NCBI GenBank assembly: GCA_011799875.1
Contig: CM022303.1
Location: 553,262,793-553,326,792 of the forward strand
From: Thinopyrum elongatum
Taxonomy: Eukaryota; Streptophyta; Magnoliopsida; Poales; Poaceae
Direction of reading: 5' to 3'
Length of the DNA stretch: 64,000 nucleotides
Shown: positions 45,201 through 57,441 of the stretch, piece by piece
How positions within the stretch are numbered: position 1 is the first letter of the stretch
Layout of the letters: each line of letters begins with the position of its first letter
Translations under genes and position numbers: made by a program
Notes under the pieces: model-generated
Database searches by the model: none
Told to the model about the DNA's origin: nothing
The model's input: the letters and a program-made list of their open reading frames with translations, nothing else

Positions 45201-46211
45201 TCCCCGTTTGGGACAGTTTGTTGGCCACGATGGTGGCAGGTGTCACGCGGTGACACAGGGGCCTCCCAGGGCTTGACTCCGGGGGAGGATGATTGTCGAT
45301 GGTACGATGGGAGAGTCACGGGTCAGGCAGGTTTCGTTGGAGCAACGCTGGTCCACCCGAATGGGATCACGAGGTCAGGTGCTCCATGGTGTGGGTAAAG
45401 TGCGCAACCTCTGCATTGTGTAAAATCTATTCGAATAGCCGTGTCCACGGTATTGGACAGTCCGTCCAGACCTCTTTAGGTGGTCAACCATAGTAGTGAT
45501 AATGATGGAAGAACTCATCGTAAGATCGGACGTACTCGGTGGATTGTGAGTATTCGGAGGGTTGTGAGACAACCCGGAAGAGAGTAAGTTTGTCAAACTT
45601 GTCGTGCAGATGGTGTCAGGTATATGATATATCAGCCATGGGATGGAAAAGGGATGAGTGGTCGGATGACCACATGATTGGACTTGGAGCAGGTTCGGAT
45701 TGGATCCTGAGATTATTTGGAGTATGGAGTTAACATGCTTTACCTTACTACGGTTATTTTAGTAGCTACCTTACTAGATAACCATGCTTGTTAATTTTGA
45801 CTGCTATGATGTTGTCTTGCCTTAATGCTGATGTTTGCTGTGAGCTTGCGAGTACATTCAAAGTACTCAGCTGGCGTGTCATGCCAGTTTGCAGGTCATG
45901 CCGTGATTGCTTGCTTGTCGAGGATCCCGAGTTTGCGACCTAGGATATGCGTTCTAGCCAGAGTCCCTGCGGAGTGGAGTCCATCACCGCCGTTGCTGTT
46001 CCGCTGCCGAGAGAGTTACTCCGGTGTTAGCATAGAGCTACCCCGGGCAGGTGTAGTGTTGTCGTGCCGATGTAATCCTTGTATCCTTTGTAACCATATC
46101 CATTGTAATAAAGAGCTGATTTGTTCTATGCCAACAGTACCGTATTCAAAAGGACTTGTCCCTGGGCTGGAATACGGGGCGTTCCGGTTTACTCTGAGCT
46201 GGGGTGCCACA
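42215..46211 (+). repeat. 5' LTR of element D
   Basis: It contains a TATTTAA TATA-type box at 43775-43781 inside a GC-rich stretch (43470-44320) and an AATAAA at 46107-46112 about 100 bases before the LTR end. The GC-rich block has long open frames on both strands, but the second LTR changes their frames and composition explains them. Confidence 0.9.
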
Positions 46212-46216
46212 AAGGT

Positions 46217-46228
46217 TGGTATCAGAGC
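46217..46228 (+). other. Primer-binding site (initiator Met tRNA) of element D
   Basis: TGGTATCAGAGC, five bases after the LTR, is the exact complement of the plant initiator-Met tRNA 3' end. Confidence 0.88.
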
Positions 46229-48991
46229 AGGTCTGGCTATAGGACGCGCGGTCTAGGCATGAGCGTTAGTAACCGGTAGTATAGGATCCAGTTGGTTTGT
46301 TGCACTTGTTTGTTGCATTTGTTTGTGCATAGCATACATCTAGACTAGATATCTTATCACTAACGACAGATCTGGTGAGTGTAGGTGGCATCGGTTTCGA
46401 TTCCCTACCTGCGCTCTCCAGTTTGCATATTGGTTCCTTGGTGTGGTGTCATCTTCGTCCCAGCGGAGTGATGCCAAGGTGCTTGGTGGTGTCGATCCCT
46501 TGTCAGATTGATACACCGGTACCACACCAATATATTCTCTTCAGCCACCCCTATCATTTCGGTGATAGACAAGTTCTATATCGGATTGTGCCATTCCACT
46601 AGCCGCTTCGGCAACCCTTACTGATCCTTGTTATCAGAAAAGGGCAATGCCTGCAAGCCTTTCTCTCGACCACTATCTCATTCCGCCACCTATTCCCTGG
46701 ACGGATACGGTTTCCCTCCGTATGCTTGATGATGTGGTCGTGACCTTCGTGTTCCGATCCCCAATCACCAAGTGCGTCCTTGCATCCGTGTCCAGATGGA
46801 ACCAGTGTTAAGCTAGTATTTGGTGTAGCCTTGTTTACACCAATTTTCTTCCACACATTGATTCACTTTCGTGCACACCGCCACAACATGTTAGACCGTG
46901 ATACCGGAGTTCTTGCGAGATTTGTGTGCTTAAGTAGGAATGCATATTATTGCTGTGAATAGCTGTAGAATGTGATATTGCTTGTGTGTGTGATCTTGCT
47001 GCTTTGTGTGCTTTTGTTTTAGTCGTTTCTTTTGCTTCTTTATTTGGGCCCTTGGTGTTACCTTATTTTCCCCTTATGGAAGTTGCTCACCGACCCTGAA
47101 CCCAAAAAGTCAGTGAAGAGACAGCCATTTGGAAGCTCAGTTCAACAATATGGAATTTTCAGCAGACTGTGTTATATCGGGAATATCGGGCCTGAGTATA
47201 AATGATATCCTGGCTAGATTGATTATCAGCATCAAGTATACCTCAATGTGCAATCTTCACAGGAGCAATGATCAAATCAGCAAGAAGGCAAAGATGCGTG
47301 TATGATCCACAGTGCATTCTGTGCCAAAGGTATGATTCATATATACAAGGTTTGAGTCTGCTATGAGTATGATTTGAAACCTGCTATATTTCGAAAGCAA
47401 GCCAGCATGTGCTATGAACTTAGTGTTCAGCAAGAAGGATAGCCGAATACCATGTATGCATAATAGTGAGCTGTATGGGACGCGGATGAACCCTTGCCCG
47501 CCTTTCTTTGGTAACGGCACCACGCCTGTGTTCTGAGCTGTTTTCGGCCGTCCGGGGTGGATGCCAAATTTATATCTCTTGTCAACAACTGGCTCGTGTT
47601 CTCAGCTGCTTTTCGGCCGTCTCGGGCAGCTGTTGAATTTCTCTCTGTAGCAGTGACCCTATGCTCTGAGCTGTTTTTCGGCCGTCTTAGGGAACTGCTA
47701 CTTTCTTCTTATCGACACCGTCTCATGCTCTGAGCTGCTTTTCATCCGTCTTGAGTCGGGGTTGAGTTACTCCAGTAATGTCCCAGATCTGAGTTGTAAA
47801 GACCGTTCTGGTGGCTACTGGTTTATTTGCCGGTTTTATCCAAGGGTTCAGACGATCGTTACCCTACAGCTACAACTTGTAAAGTAACATGCCTGCCGGA
47901 ATATTGCACCTGACAACACCTATGGTCACATGGAGAATCAAGAGCATATTAGGCCAAGTTCCTTCAGCTAAGGATCCAGGTAAGGAGAACTATAATAAAA
48001 GAGCAAGGTTGTTCATACAGGTATGGTAATGGTACAAATACTCCAGATAGTCTGGCTCGGTACCATTCACCATGGGTACACACCCACGAGGTCTATTCCA
48101 TTTGCAAGGACCCCATACCAAGACAACCCGCCCAGTCAACTAGATATGCTCAGAATCGTCAGAAGAAGGCAACCAAGCTGGTCAGGTCAGCCGAAAGATT
48201 AACTCAGCAGTTCAAATTCAGCAACTATGTTAAAGCATTACACGGCCTACCATCCACATATAGACATGCCGACAGACTGAGTAATCAGAAGGATGAACAA
48301 CAGTCTCGAAGCATGTGTCCTCACCGATGGGAATCAGTTAAAGACTAACCTGCCGTAAACATTATTCCACTGTCAGGACCACTGTCAGCCAAGTCTAGGG
48401 ATAATATCACAATAAGATCGTACACCCTTATGCTAGTCACGACAGGTGACAGTCAAATTTTTGGCAGGAGCCTTATACCCGAGATAGTAGAGATACCCAA
48501 GATGACTCAGCAATCCGTGCGAGAAGTCAGATTCCGCCAGGAAATCGGTACGATTTACAGTACTGTTTTGAGCCTGGAGGACACACAGCCATTTGAAGTC
48601 ACCCAATGCAATGAGTAAAAGATTTCATGTCCACCAAGAGAATTTGTTCACAACTCAGTGAACGGTCGTCACGACACGTCCATGAGGAACCACCCTCGGA
48701 CTTACGAGCAGGGCATATAGTTTGGTCAGGATAATTTGTTGCCCCAGACAGGATAGCAGGCAAAAAGGAATGAAGTCAGAGTAAAATATGAGGTAAGAAT
48801 TGCAGGAAAAGGTTCCAGTAAAGCAAACCACCCCGAAGCAAGGCAGTCAGTCATATGAAATTCAGTGGGAACGTTATACAAAGACAAAAAGGAAATCTGA
48901 GTTGGAAACGGTTTCCTCAAGTGGAAATATTCATGTTTGATCCCTGAGCAACCAAATCTCGAGGACGAGATTTCTTTAAGGGGTGTAGGTT
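46229..48991 (+). other. Non-coding interior of element D
   Basis: No open frame exceeds about 85 codons and none resembles gag or pol. It holds a four-unit tandem repeat (47531-47754). It ends with a polypurine-like AAGGGGTGTAGG (48979-48990) before the 3' LTR. Confidence 0.75.
47531..47754 (+). repeat. Four degenerate tandem repeats in element D
   Basis: The core CTGAGCTGYTTTTCGGCCGTC occurs near 47533, 47600, 47665 and 47729, spaced 64-67 bases. The sequence between copies is diverged but keeps its length. Confidence 0.8.
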
Positions 48992-51900
48992 TGTAACACC
49001 CTGGATTTTGCCCATTTTCTTTTTCTTTTGATTTTGGTCCGAATTTGCTTTTCTGTGGCTTAGTAGTCTTGCAACCTGGAGGGATCACCCTTGATTCCTC
49101 TTCCCAAGTGGCTTGCCAACCTCAAAACCATCCCAAGACCCTGTCATTTCCATCTTGGACCAATCCCAATATTCTTTTTCTTGGGAATATTCCTTTTTCT
49201 ATTAAAGGAATAACCCTGTTTGCCCTGAGTTGTGAAGCACCCCACATTTCCATCATTCCCAAAATTCCCAAATAATTCTTATAAATTGTTTGGGTCAGAT
49301 ATTCCACAAATATGTCAAACCCTTCCTCGACATGTTTAAAAATATTTCACAAATATTCCTTTTCTGATTCTGCCCTAGCTGCCAAGTTGAGAAGCAAGTA
49401 CCATTTATATTTGCTTGCTTGGTCTCAAACTTTTTGGGCATTCTTTCATATCCATATCATTGCCACATGCCAAAATTCAACTTTATTTGGATATTAAATC
49501 TCTCTTGGCTAATTTCCAAAGTTTCTGGGCAACTGAAATCTTTGTGAAGCAAGTGATAGCTAGGAGTATCCAAATAAGTTGAAATTTTTCAAGCATCTTC
49601 ATATGCACAAATCATGACTCTCCACCAAGTTTCAACCCTATCCAATCATCTATGTGAGCACAGCCTCAAATCTTGGCTTCTGGTCAGATTTTCACATTGT
49701 GAAGCAACTATATTTTCTATTGCTCCATAATTGCTGAAAATTTACCAGAGCATTCTCCTACCCATATAACTTATCTCCACAAAATTTGGGCTCACTTAAA
49801 CTCCCCAATAATTCCCTAGAATTTTTCTAAGATTCTGGTCAGAGAGGTTCCTTGTGAAGGAAGTACCATTTTGGCTTGTCCAAATGGCATGATATTTTTA
49901 TGGCATTCTCATATGACCAAATCATTCATCTCCTTCAAATTTTAGCTCAAACCAAGCAAGTATGTGAGTGCCACTTCATACTTTGCATTTCTGTCCAGTA
50001 GAGCCCATTGAACTGCAAGTGCTAGTTATCTTCATCCAAATGAGCTGCAAATTTGTAGAGATGATCATCCTAGCATGTGATCACCCTCACCCAAAAACCA
50101 GAGTCTATCCCCTGCTCAATCTCTCTCATATCATTTCAAATACCTTGCTGTTCCTGTGGTTGCCAGCAGGCTCTAGTCATATCCATGACCACTGTGCTTG
50201 TTCCATTGCGTTTTGGCACTCACCAACCTCTGAAGCACCGCGTTGACAAGGCCTGGCAGTGGCTGGGTGCCGCGGACGCGTGGTGCCGGTGGTGACCACG
50301 ACTCCAGTCGGCAGCCACAGTTCTCTATGCACTGGTTCCTTCGGGAAGCCACCTCCGGCCAGTCCCAACTCGTCCGCGAGCGCCGGAGAACTCCCCACCG
50401 CACGCGTGGCTCGCCCAGAACCTCCTCTCCTCGTCCCGTAGCCTGTGGCTACCTCTGCCGACCACCGGTGCTCCACCGGGGAACCGCCACGTTGCCGGCC
50501 GTCCCGAAGCTCCGGCCGCTGTCCAGCTTCTTCCCGAGCCATCCCTGAGCCTATTTAAGGCGTGCCCGAGCCTCTCCCGACCCCCATCGAGCCCAGCCCC
50601 CTCCCTCTCGAGCTCCCAAAGCTCTCTGTCCCTCCCACGGCCGCAAGGTCGCCGTCGATCCTCTCTGCTCACCCTGCGTCCTGGCCCTCCCCTCTCCCTC
50701 TCCTTCATGCCCTCGGGCTCCCCTGAGTGGTAGCAGGTCGCCGCCATCTCCATTTCTACCGGGGAGGCCCTGCCATCACGGCGCCGCTGTTGCCGTGCGG
50801 CCGTCATGCCTCGTGCCGTGGCGACGGTGCTGCAGGCCGTTCCCTGAGGTCCCGCGACCGCCCCGGATGCGGTATGGGGTCCGGTTCCAGTGAGCCCCTC
50901 GGCGGGCCCTCCCGCACCACCGTCCATCGGCGACCGGCCGCCCTTGCCTCTGCTTCGGTCGGGACGGGGGAAAGAAGAAGGAGACCAGGGGAGGAGAGAA
51001 AAGAAGAGATGGGGCGGGCCCCACCAGTCAGCCAGAGGAAGACAAAGTCAACCCGGGCCCGCCCGCTGCTAAGTGGAAGCGCCTTTTCACAGAATACGTT
51101 TTCAGTTATAAGAAACGTACTCTGGTGCTTCTTCGGGTGGAAGTGCGCTTCCTCTGTTAGAAAGCGTATTCTCAGAAATGCGCTTTCTGCTTTAACCGAC
51201 CAGGGACCTCTTTATGAATACTTATGTTACAGACTGGTCCCTGATATTCAACTGGTTATAACTTTTTATCCACAACCCCGATTCAGGTGAAACCAACGCC
51301 CACTTCTTCGTCTCGTCGAGCTCTATCCGTTGGTATCATTTTCACTATGTGGTCCCACTGTGAAAATGACCATTTTGCCCTTGCCGTAAACAGCCCCCCT
51401 CCGGGAGAGAACTGTTTCCGGCATTCGTTCCCGCGGACTCTCCGCACTTCTTCCCCATGGTTCCTTCATCCCCAAGCAAGCCACACCTCTCATTTGCATA
51501 ATCGCATTGCAATGTCATAGTTTACCTATTTACTTTAACAGCAAGTATGAGCTATTTGTGAAGTGGATTGGATCATACAAGGCTTGAGTAAATTTTTGGA
51601 TAGGTGACTACCATGTTGAGTACCGGATTGTTAGTGACTAGTAGTTTACCCACTCGTTGATGCTATGACGTTGAGATCACAGTCTACGATTATTTTGGAT
51701 TTCATCCGGCAGTTCGTGAAGACAAGTTAGTAGAGTGGCAGCCATGACAGATATTATTCGGGGATTAGATATTTCATGGTTGATCCAGAGTCACCTGTCC
51801 GGACTTATCCGTGCAGCCACATTTGCCGGTATGGGACGGCCTTGACTTGGTCTGATCGTGTGCTCTTTCACCGGTACCGCCCGACAGGGAAGGTTATGCG

Positions 51901-52978
51901 TGCGCGCTACCCTGGCCCGGTAGGCGACGATAACCTTGTGAGCCCAGTTGAGATATATGGTACCAGGTCCCCGTTTGGGATAGTTTATTGGCCACGATGG
52001 TGGCAGGTGTCACGCGGTGACATAGGGGCCACCCCAGGGCTTGACTCCGGGGGAGGATGATTGCGGTGGTACGATGGGAGAGTCACGGGTCAGGCAGGTT
52101 TCGTTGGAGCAACGCTGGTCCACCCGAATGGGATCACGAGATCAGGTGCTCCATGGTGTGGGTAAAATGCACAACCTCCGCAGAGTGTAAAATCTATTCG
52201 AATAGCCATGTCCACGGTATTGGACAGTCCATCCAGACCTCTTTAGGTGGTCAACCATAGTAGTGATAATGATGGAAGAACTCATCGTAAGATCGAAAGT
52301 ACTCGATGGATTGTGAGTATTCTGAGGGTTGTGAGACAACCCGGAAGAGAGTAAGTTTGTCAAACTTGTCGTGCAGATGATGTCAGGTATATGATATATC
52401 AGCCATGGGATGGAAAAGGGATGAGTGGTTGGATGACCACATGATTGGACTTAAAGCAGGTTCGGATTGGATCCTGAGACTATTTGGAGTATGGAGTTAA
52501 CATTCTTTACCTTACTACGGTTATTTTAGTAGCTACCTTACTAGATAACCATGCTTGTTAATTTTGACTGCTATGATGTTGTCTTGCCTTAATGCTGATG
52601 TTTGCTGTGAGCTTGCGAGTACATTCAAAGTACTCACCTGGCGTGTCATGCCAGTTTGCAGGTCATGCCGTGATTGCTTGCTTGTCGAGGATCCCGAGTT
52701 TGCGACCTAGGATACGCGTTCTAGTCAGAGTCCCTGCGGAGTGGAGTCCATCACCGTCGTCACTGTTCCACTGCCGAGAGAGTTACTCCGCTGTTAGCAT
52801 AAAGCTACCCCGGGCAGGCGTAATGTCGCCGTGCCGATGTAATCCTTGTACCCTTTGTAACAATATCCATTGTAATAAAGAGCTGATTTGTTATATGCCA
52901 ACAGTGCCGTATTCCAGTGGACTTGTCCCTGGGCTGGAATACGGGGCGTTCCAGTTTACTCTGAACCGGGGTGCCACA
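48992..52978 (+). repeat. 3' LTR of element D
   Basis: It pairs with 42215-46211. TATTTAA lies at 50552-50558 and AATAAA at 52874-52879. Followed by the target duplication TGTAT. Confidence 0.92.
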
Positions 52979-52983
52979 TGTAT

Positions 52984-53727
52984 CGGGGAGGAAGGAAGAC
53001 AGGCCAAAGCATAGGGTGCTCCTTCTCCTTGTGTGTGTGTTCTACTGATGATCTCTCTACAGTCGCCCCCGTTCATGAAGGCCTCCTCGGGGGTTTTATA
53101 GGTCAACCCCTCAGGGATACAATGGTAAAGTTACATGGCCGTGGGGTCGGGATGCCAGCGTCTGAGAAGCCGGCGCTGGGGCCCGCCGGGTACCAGAGTA
53201 CGTCTGGTTCTCCGGGCGCGGGCCCCGCGCACCAGGAGGCACTGTTCCCCATCTTGTCGTGTGTCACGGAGTGGTTGAGCCAGTTCGGCTACAGTGGCGC
53301 GCTGCTTGGTCGCCGTCAGCTTGCGTCAGCCTGACGGGGGATGCGTTGTAGCCATGCCGGCCTTGGTCAGCGGGGTAGGTAGGCTACTGTTGCCACGTTC
53401 CTGCCGGTCAACAGGGTTGGTGGGCCACTGTAGCCATGCTCATCCCTTCATGGGGACTTATTCCGTCGTACGCCTTAGACGGGACAGGAGCTGATCCGCG
53501 ACCGGGTTGAGGGGCGCATTGTGGCTGCGCTTACTTGTCAGAGAAGTCTCGACTTATTGGGATTGGCCGGCATGCGTCAACGGATTTGGCCGGGTGGGTC
53601 AGGTTGAAGGACTTGGCATGGTTAAGGAACCCGGCTAAGGAGAAGCCGGATTGAGAGGCGCCGTAAGCCCCGATGTTTCAGAAAAGGATCGGGTTCTGTT
53701 GCCTGCCTGGGGTTCATCCCCCCGACA
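52984..53727 (-). repeat. 5' LTR of element B, outer part (after element D)
   Basis: It resumes the LTR interrupted at 42214 and ends CCCCCGACA, followed by CCGGC. It carries about 55 bases near its outer end (53665-53715) that the other LTR lacks. Confidence 0.9.
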
Positions 53728-54598
53728 CCGGCTCTTAGTGGCCGCCCAGGGGAGGGAGCGAATTGCAGGTCGCCCGTCGAAGCACCGATGATGTGGACGA
53801 AGAGACATGCATTTGAACAAAAAAACACCGGACGGAGTGAGCTGCACTGCCGGGCGCACTACACTGCGTTGTTGACGGCGACCAAAACGAACAGCAGCAG
53901 GTCAGGGCTGTTGTCCTCACCGGAGAGGAGATCACCGACAGGGGTCCATGCAACGGGGTGGCCCCCACCTGGAGAGGAGACATGGACGCTAGGCGGAGCG
54001 GGAAGCGCGGCCGCTCGGGATCCCTGGCTTGCAGGGAACGTGGCGGCGGGATCTGGCCGGGGACGCCTGGATCCGTCGCCGGAGTTTCGTCGGGTGACGA
54101 TCTGACGTGGGAGCTCATATCCATCGCCGGCTGGGCGCGGGGTGGAGGGAGAGCTCGGATCTGTCTCCTGGGCGGCGCGGAGGTGGGCGGGTCAGGGTGC
54201 CGCTGGTTGGAGCGTCGCGGGAGGCTGCCTCGATCCGGCGTCGGGACGTCGCGGGGGCCCGACGCGGCCTGGATCCGGAGCCTGCTCATGCTGGGAGGTG
54301 GCCGGGGTGAGGCATGGCTCGCCGGCGAGGGGAGGAAGGCCGCGGGCTCGGCTGGGGCGCAGGAGATCGAGGCGTGGAAGGGAGGGAGGCGGTGCGGTGG
54401 TGGAGGTGGTGCGGTGGTGGGGAGTGGGAGAGACGAAGAAGGCGGTGGTGGGGTGTGCTTCGGCCAGGGTTGACATACTTTTTTTATTTCGTGGGTTCGT
54501 GTTGTGGGTAAGGGTGTGTGTAGAATAAGGTTTTTGTGTGTAGAACAAGAGTCTAGAGTTTTAAGGTGTTAGCAGAATAGATCCGTCTTATATATATA
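53728..54598. other. GC-rich unassigned sequence right of element B
   Basis: Resumes the locus interrupted at 20766. GC-rich to about 54470, with Pro/Arg- or Gly-rich open frames on both strands that look compositional. It may be a captured gene leader; nothing is recognisable. Confidence 0.4.
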
Positions 54599-54913
54599 CT
54601 TCCTCTGTTTCTTTATATAAGATGTATTTGTTTTTTATAAAATTCTAGAATGTAAGATGCATTTCTTCTAATTCCTCATAATTTCCTTGTTAGCCTTTAA
54701 AAAAAAAGGAAAGTATCTCTCTCCTAATTGTCTGTATCTCTCCTTGTAGCAAAAGAGTCGATTGCATGTATCTCTTACTTTTCTGGACTAACTGATTTAC
54801 TTGTCACTAACCAATAAATTTTTCAAGGGTAATTTTGTCATAACATGTCTATAATTATGTGCCTTGATCATCGTGTCGGAAATAATACACCTTACATAAA
54901 GCAAAATAGAGAG
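54599..54913. mobile_element. Stowaway/Mariner-like MITE
   Basis: 315 bp flanked by TA (54597-54598 and 54914-54915). The left end CTTCCTCTGTTTCTTTATAT and the inverted right end CTCTCTATTTTGCTTTATGT form imperfect terminal inverted repeats that continue for about 30 bases. It is AT-rich with no ORF. Confidence 0.65.
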
Positions 54914-54915
54914 TA

Positions 54916-55993
54916 TATGACAGAGCTATTATGTTACTAGTAACAACAGATTATTATTCTGTTACTATCACGCCCTATAGGGCCCGATCTGCGTAGCCTA
55001 ATGGAAACCGGGGCACCTCCATGCGCCCGCACACCACCAGCGCCGCGTCACGCCCCCACTTTAACCTCCTGCCGCCTCCATCAGTCGGCAATGCGCCGCC
55101 CCCACCTTCCATCGTGGCCGCCGCGCGCACCTCCTGCCGCGGCCACCGGGCCGCCGCCCCCACCTCCCGACGTGGCCGACGCCCAGCAAGCCAACCGGTC
55201 GACCGTCCGCGGATCAGGTGGGTACTCGCACGTTGAGGTGGCTTTGCTCTGGCGAGCTCCTCCATTCCTGACCACGACGTGTTGGTGGCGGCCTCCTCCA
55301 TCCCATTACCTCCTCCAGTAAGTTCACTCATTCAGGTGTTCCCAGTGCAAGATGACCTAAAGCGGCGACAAGTCGTGCCATTTGTAAGATGGCAGTTCAG
55401 GCCGGCAGGGACGAATAATCCAGCAGTGGCACGCAGATGCTCGCAGTAGCGGTAGTAGCTGCCACTTCGCACATCATACACGGTGAGCTGCACACGCCGC
55501 CATCTACGTGCACGTGTGGATGCGGCGGTGGCATGTTGCCGGGTGCTCATCCAGCAGCAAAACACAGCTGTTGTGGCCATGGGCGGACTACCAGCAGTAT
55601 GCAATGCGAGGATCAGCTAGTTCCTTTTTTCTGTTTCATAGCAGTGTGCACGCTCTATGTTTGACAAAATGTCTCAATGAGTTGCAGTACTAGTTCTTGC
55701 GTGTTTGTGCTCTATTCTAGCTGCCCTTGCTTGCTACTTGCTATAACTCAAATTAGTTTCTTCCCTGTATTATTAGATGGAGAGAGAAAGAAAGTTTGAT
55801 CTTCCTACCATCTATTCCATTGAGAGAAAAATAAGCTGATGCTTTCTTCCCTGTATGTATGTATAAAATGGATAGTAAATATTGTTTTTTCGTGAGTGAG
55901 TCAGTGAAGAATAACCTGTTTTAGGATGATGGAGTTTGTTGGTTTAGTGCATAGTAAAAGTGCCATGGCCTGCGCTTCAGTGGCGAAAAAGTG
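54916..55993. other. Unassigned sequence before the thymidine kinase fragment
   Basis: A GC-rich block (54970-55320) is followed by AT-rich sequence. The frames at 54975-55331 are compositional. A gene leader is possible but unsupported. Confidence 0.4.
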
Positions 55994-56103
55994 GAACCTG
56001 CAGGAGAAGCCACGGGGGGCGAGGGCATCCAACTCGGCGAGATTCACGTCATCGTCGGCCGCATGTTCGCTGGCAAGACCACCTTGCTTCTCCGCCTGCA
56101 CCG
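55994..56103 (+). pseudogene. Thymidine kinase exon fragment with P-loop
   Basis: The frame from 55994 encodes a stretch ending GEIHVIVGRMFAGKTTLLLR. This matches the nucleotide-binding start of cellular thymidine kinase: strand GEIHVIVG, then Walker A GxxxxGKT with Arg where the family has Pro. A splice-donor-like CG|GTAGGT follows at 56103. Thymidine kinase phosphorylates thymidine in the DNA-precursor salvage pathway. I found no further exons (lasso, zinc domain) downstream, so it looks like a captured first exon, not a gene. Confidence 0.72.
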
Positions 56104-56837
56104 GTAGGTACTCACCCCTGTGCCATCTCTTGCTTACTGATTCATTTCGCCCCTGTTCCTGTCAGCCAGTAAGGGTTATCTAGTAAGAAGAAAAATGAAC
56201 ACTGAGAAGAGTAGGTATTAAGCCAAGTATATAATACTAATGTGCTTCAAGTGTTTGCTTAAATGCATAAACAAAGATCTATTTCAGTTCAGTTCAAAAT
56301 TTAATTTTAGTTCAGTTCATCGTGAGCAGTAGTCCAAGGCCTCAACTCTTCTTTCCTTTGTAGTGACGATCGCATCAGCTTCACCATCTCCTTTCTGCTG
56401 CAGTCCATGGCAGCTTGCCGGCGATGGGGGATGTGGAGCTTCACCACCATTCGCAGCTCCAACCATGATCCAGTTCGTCGTGAGGCTCTCGAGCTTGAAT
56501 TTTTTTCCTGTTCATCTAGTGTAAGCTATTTAGTGCATCTAATTCAAAATCATAAGTATGATTCCCTTTATGTTTTCCATTTTCTTCCTATAACAATTTC
56601 GAGGCAACGCTTTCGCGACTGGTTTATAAGCCCTGTCGAGGCAACGCTTTCGACCCTCTGGTTACTGATTAGGCGCTTATACACGGCCCTCGCTGCACTT
56701 TCCTCCCCGACCTGTGGGCCCTTGTGTGCTAGGCCCCACACATCGTGGCTCAGAACGGACTCGCCTGTGTTCATAAGCGGGCGCGTAACCTAGTACGAGA
56801 CTGGCTGTGGCCTGGTTGCACCTGGGTGGTCAATTTT
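56104..56837. other. Unassigned sequence after the thymidine kinase fragment
   Basis: Mostly AT-rich, with a short coding-looking segment near 56390-56490 (an ATG and a Trp-rich frame) that I do not recognise. Confidence 0.35.
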
Positions 56838-57200
56838 TTTCATATTTTTCCTCTTACGTATCTTCTAATATAGGGCGTGCACTGCTTTGTTAGATCGTTG
56901 TGCACTGCATTCATCAGGATTCTGTACTGCATGTGCCCACATTTCGCACTACATATGCAGGAGCATTTTTGCAATGCATGCATCCTATTTGTGCACTACA
57001 TCTTGGTCCAGTTTCTCTTAGTGTTTTTCCTCTTACGTATCTTTGTAATATACGGTGTGCACTGCTTTGTTAGATCATTGTGCACTGCATTCGTCAGGAT
57101 TCTGTACTGCATGTGCCAACATTTTGCACTGCATGCATCCTATTTGTGCACTGCATCTTCGTCCATTTGTGCACTGCTCGAATCACATACTTTATGTGCA
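56838..57200 (+). repeat. Direct duplication with GTGCACTGCAT words
   Basis: Bases 56846-56960 and 57031-57130 are near copies about 184 bases apart, sharing CTCTTACGTATCTT, GTGCACTGCTTTGTTAGATC and TCAGGATTCTGTACTGCATG. The word TGCACTGCAT recurs at least eight times. It is related in style to the GAACTGCA words in the gene at 59.3-64 kb. Confidence 0.75.
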
Positions 57201-57441
57201 CTGCAGTATGTTCTAATATTGAACTCTAGTTTTGTAATTGAAATAATACTTCTTCATAACATAAGCAAAGTTCATCATTACAAGCAATTCTGTATGACAA
57301 GCAAACTAAGTTCAGCAAAAGCAAATGATCACAAGCAAACTAACTTTACATAAGCGAACAACAGAAAGCAAATTTGATGATAAATCTAAAACGACGCAAG
57401 CAATGTTGGAGATAGTTTCTTGGCCGGCACCGTCTGCTTCT

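Larger units (their letters stand above)
42215..52978 (+). mobile_element. Element D: non-autonomous LTR retrotransposon with 4-kb LTRs (LARD-like)
   Basis: Two LTRs of 3997 and 3987 bp (TGTAAYACCC...GGTGCCACA) flank only 2780 bp of interior with no recognisable retroelement domain. The target duplication TGTAT is perfect. Nine differences in the first 350 aligned LTR bases (about 2.5%) make it the youngest element here. An initiator-Met primer site and a TCGAGGACGAGAT motif before the 3' LTR recall Tekay/Del chromoviruses, so its proteins probably come from such a partner; this affiliation is inference. Confidence 0.9.
20767..53727 (-). mobile_element. Tat-type Ty3/gypsy element B, minus strand, with two nested elements
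   Basis: The outer LTRs begin (plus strand) TGTCATGGTGG and end CCCCCGACA. The flanking CCGGC at 20762-20766 and 53728-53732 is a perfect target duplication. Primer site, gag, protease, RT, RNase H and integrase all read on the minus strand from right to left, and an antisense ORF sits between integrase and the 3' LTR, as in the Tat group. Without element C (22608-31123) and element D (42215-52978) and their duplications the element is about 13.7 kb. Fifteen differences in the first 210 aligned LTR bases (about 7%) indicate age. All main frames are broken. Confidence 0.9.

Noticed and set aside
47531..47754. The four spaced repeats of element D as a CRISPR array
   Set aside because: Cores are degenerate, spacers are related to one another, and the array is inside a plant retroelement.
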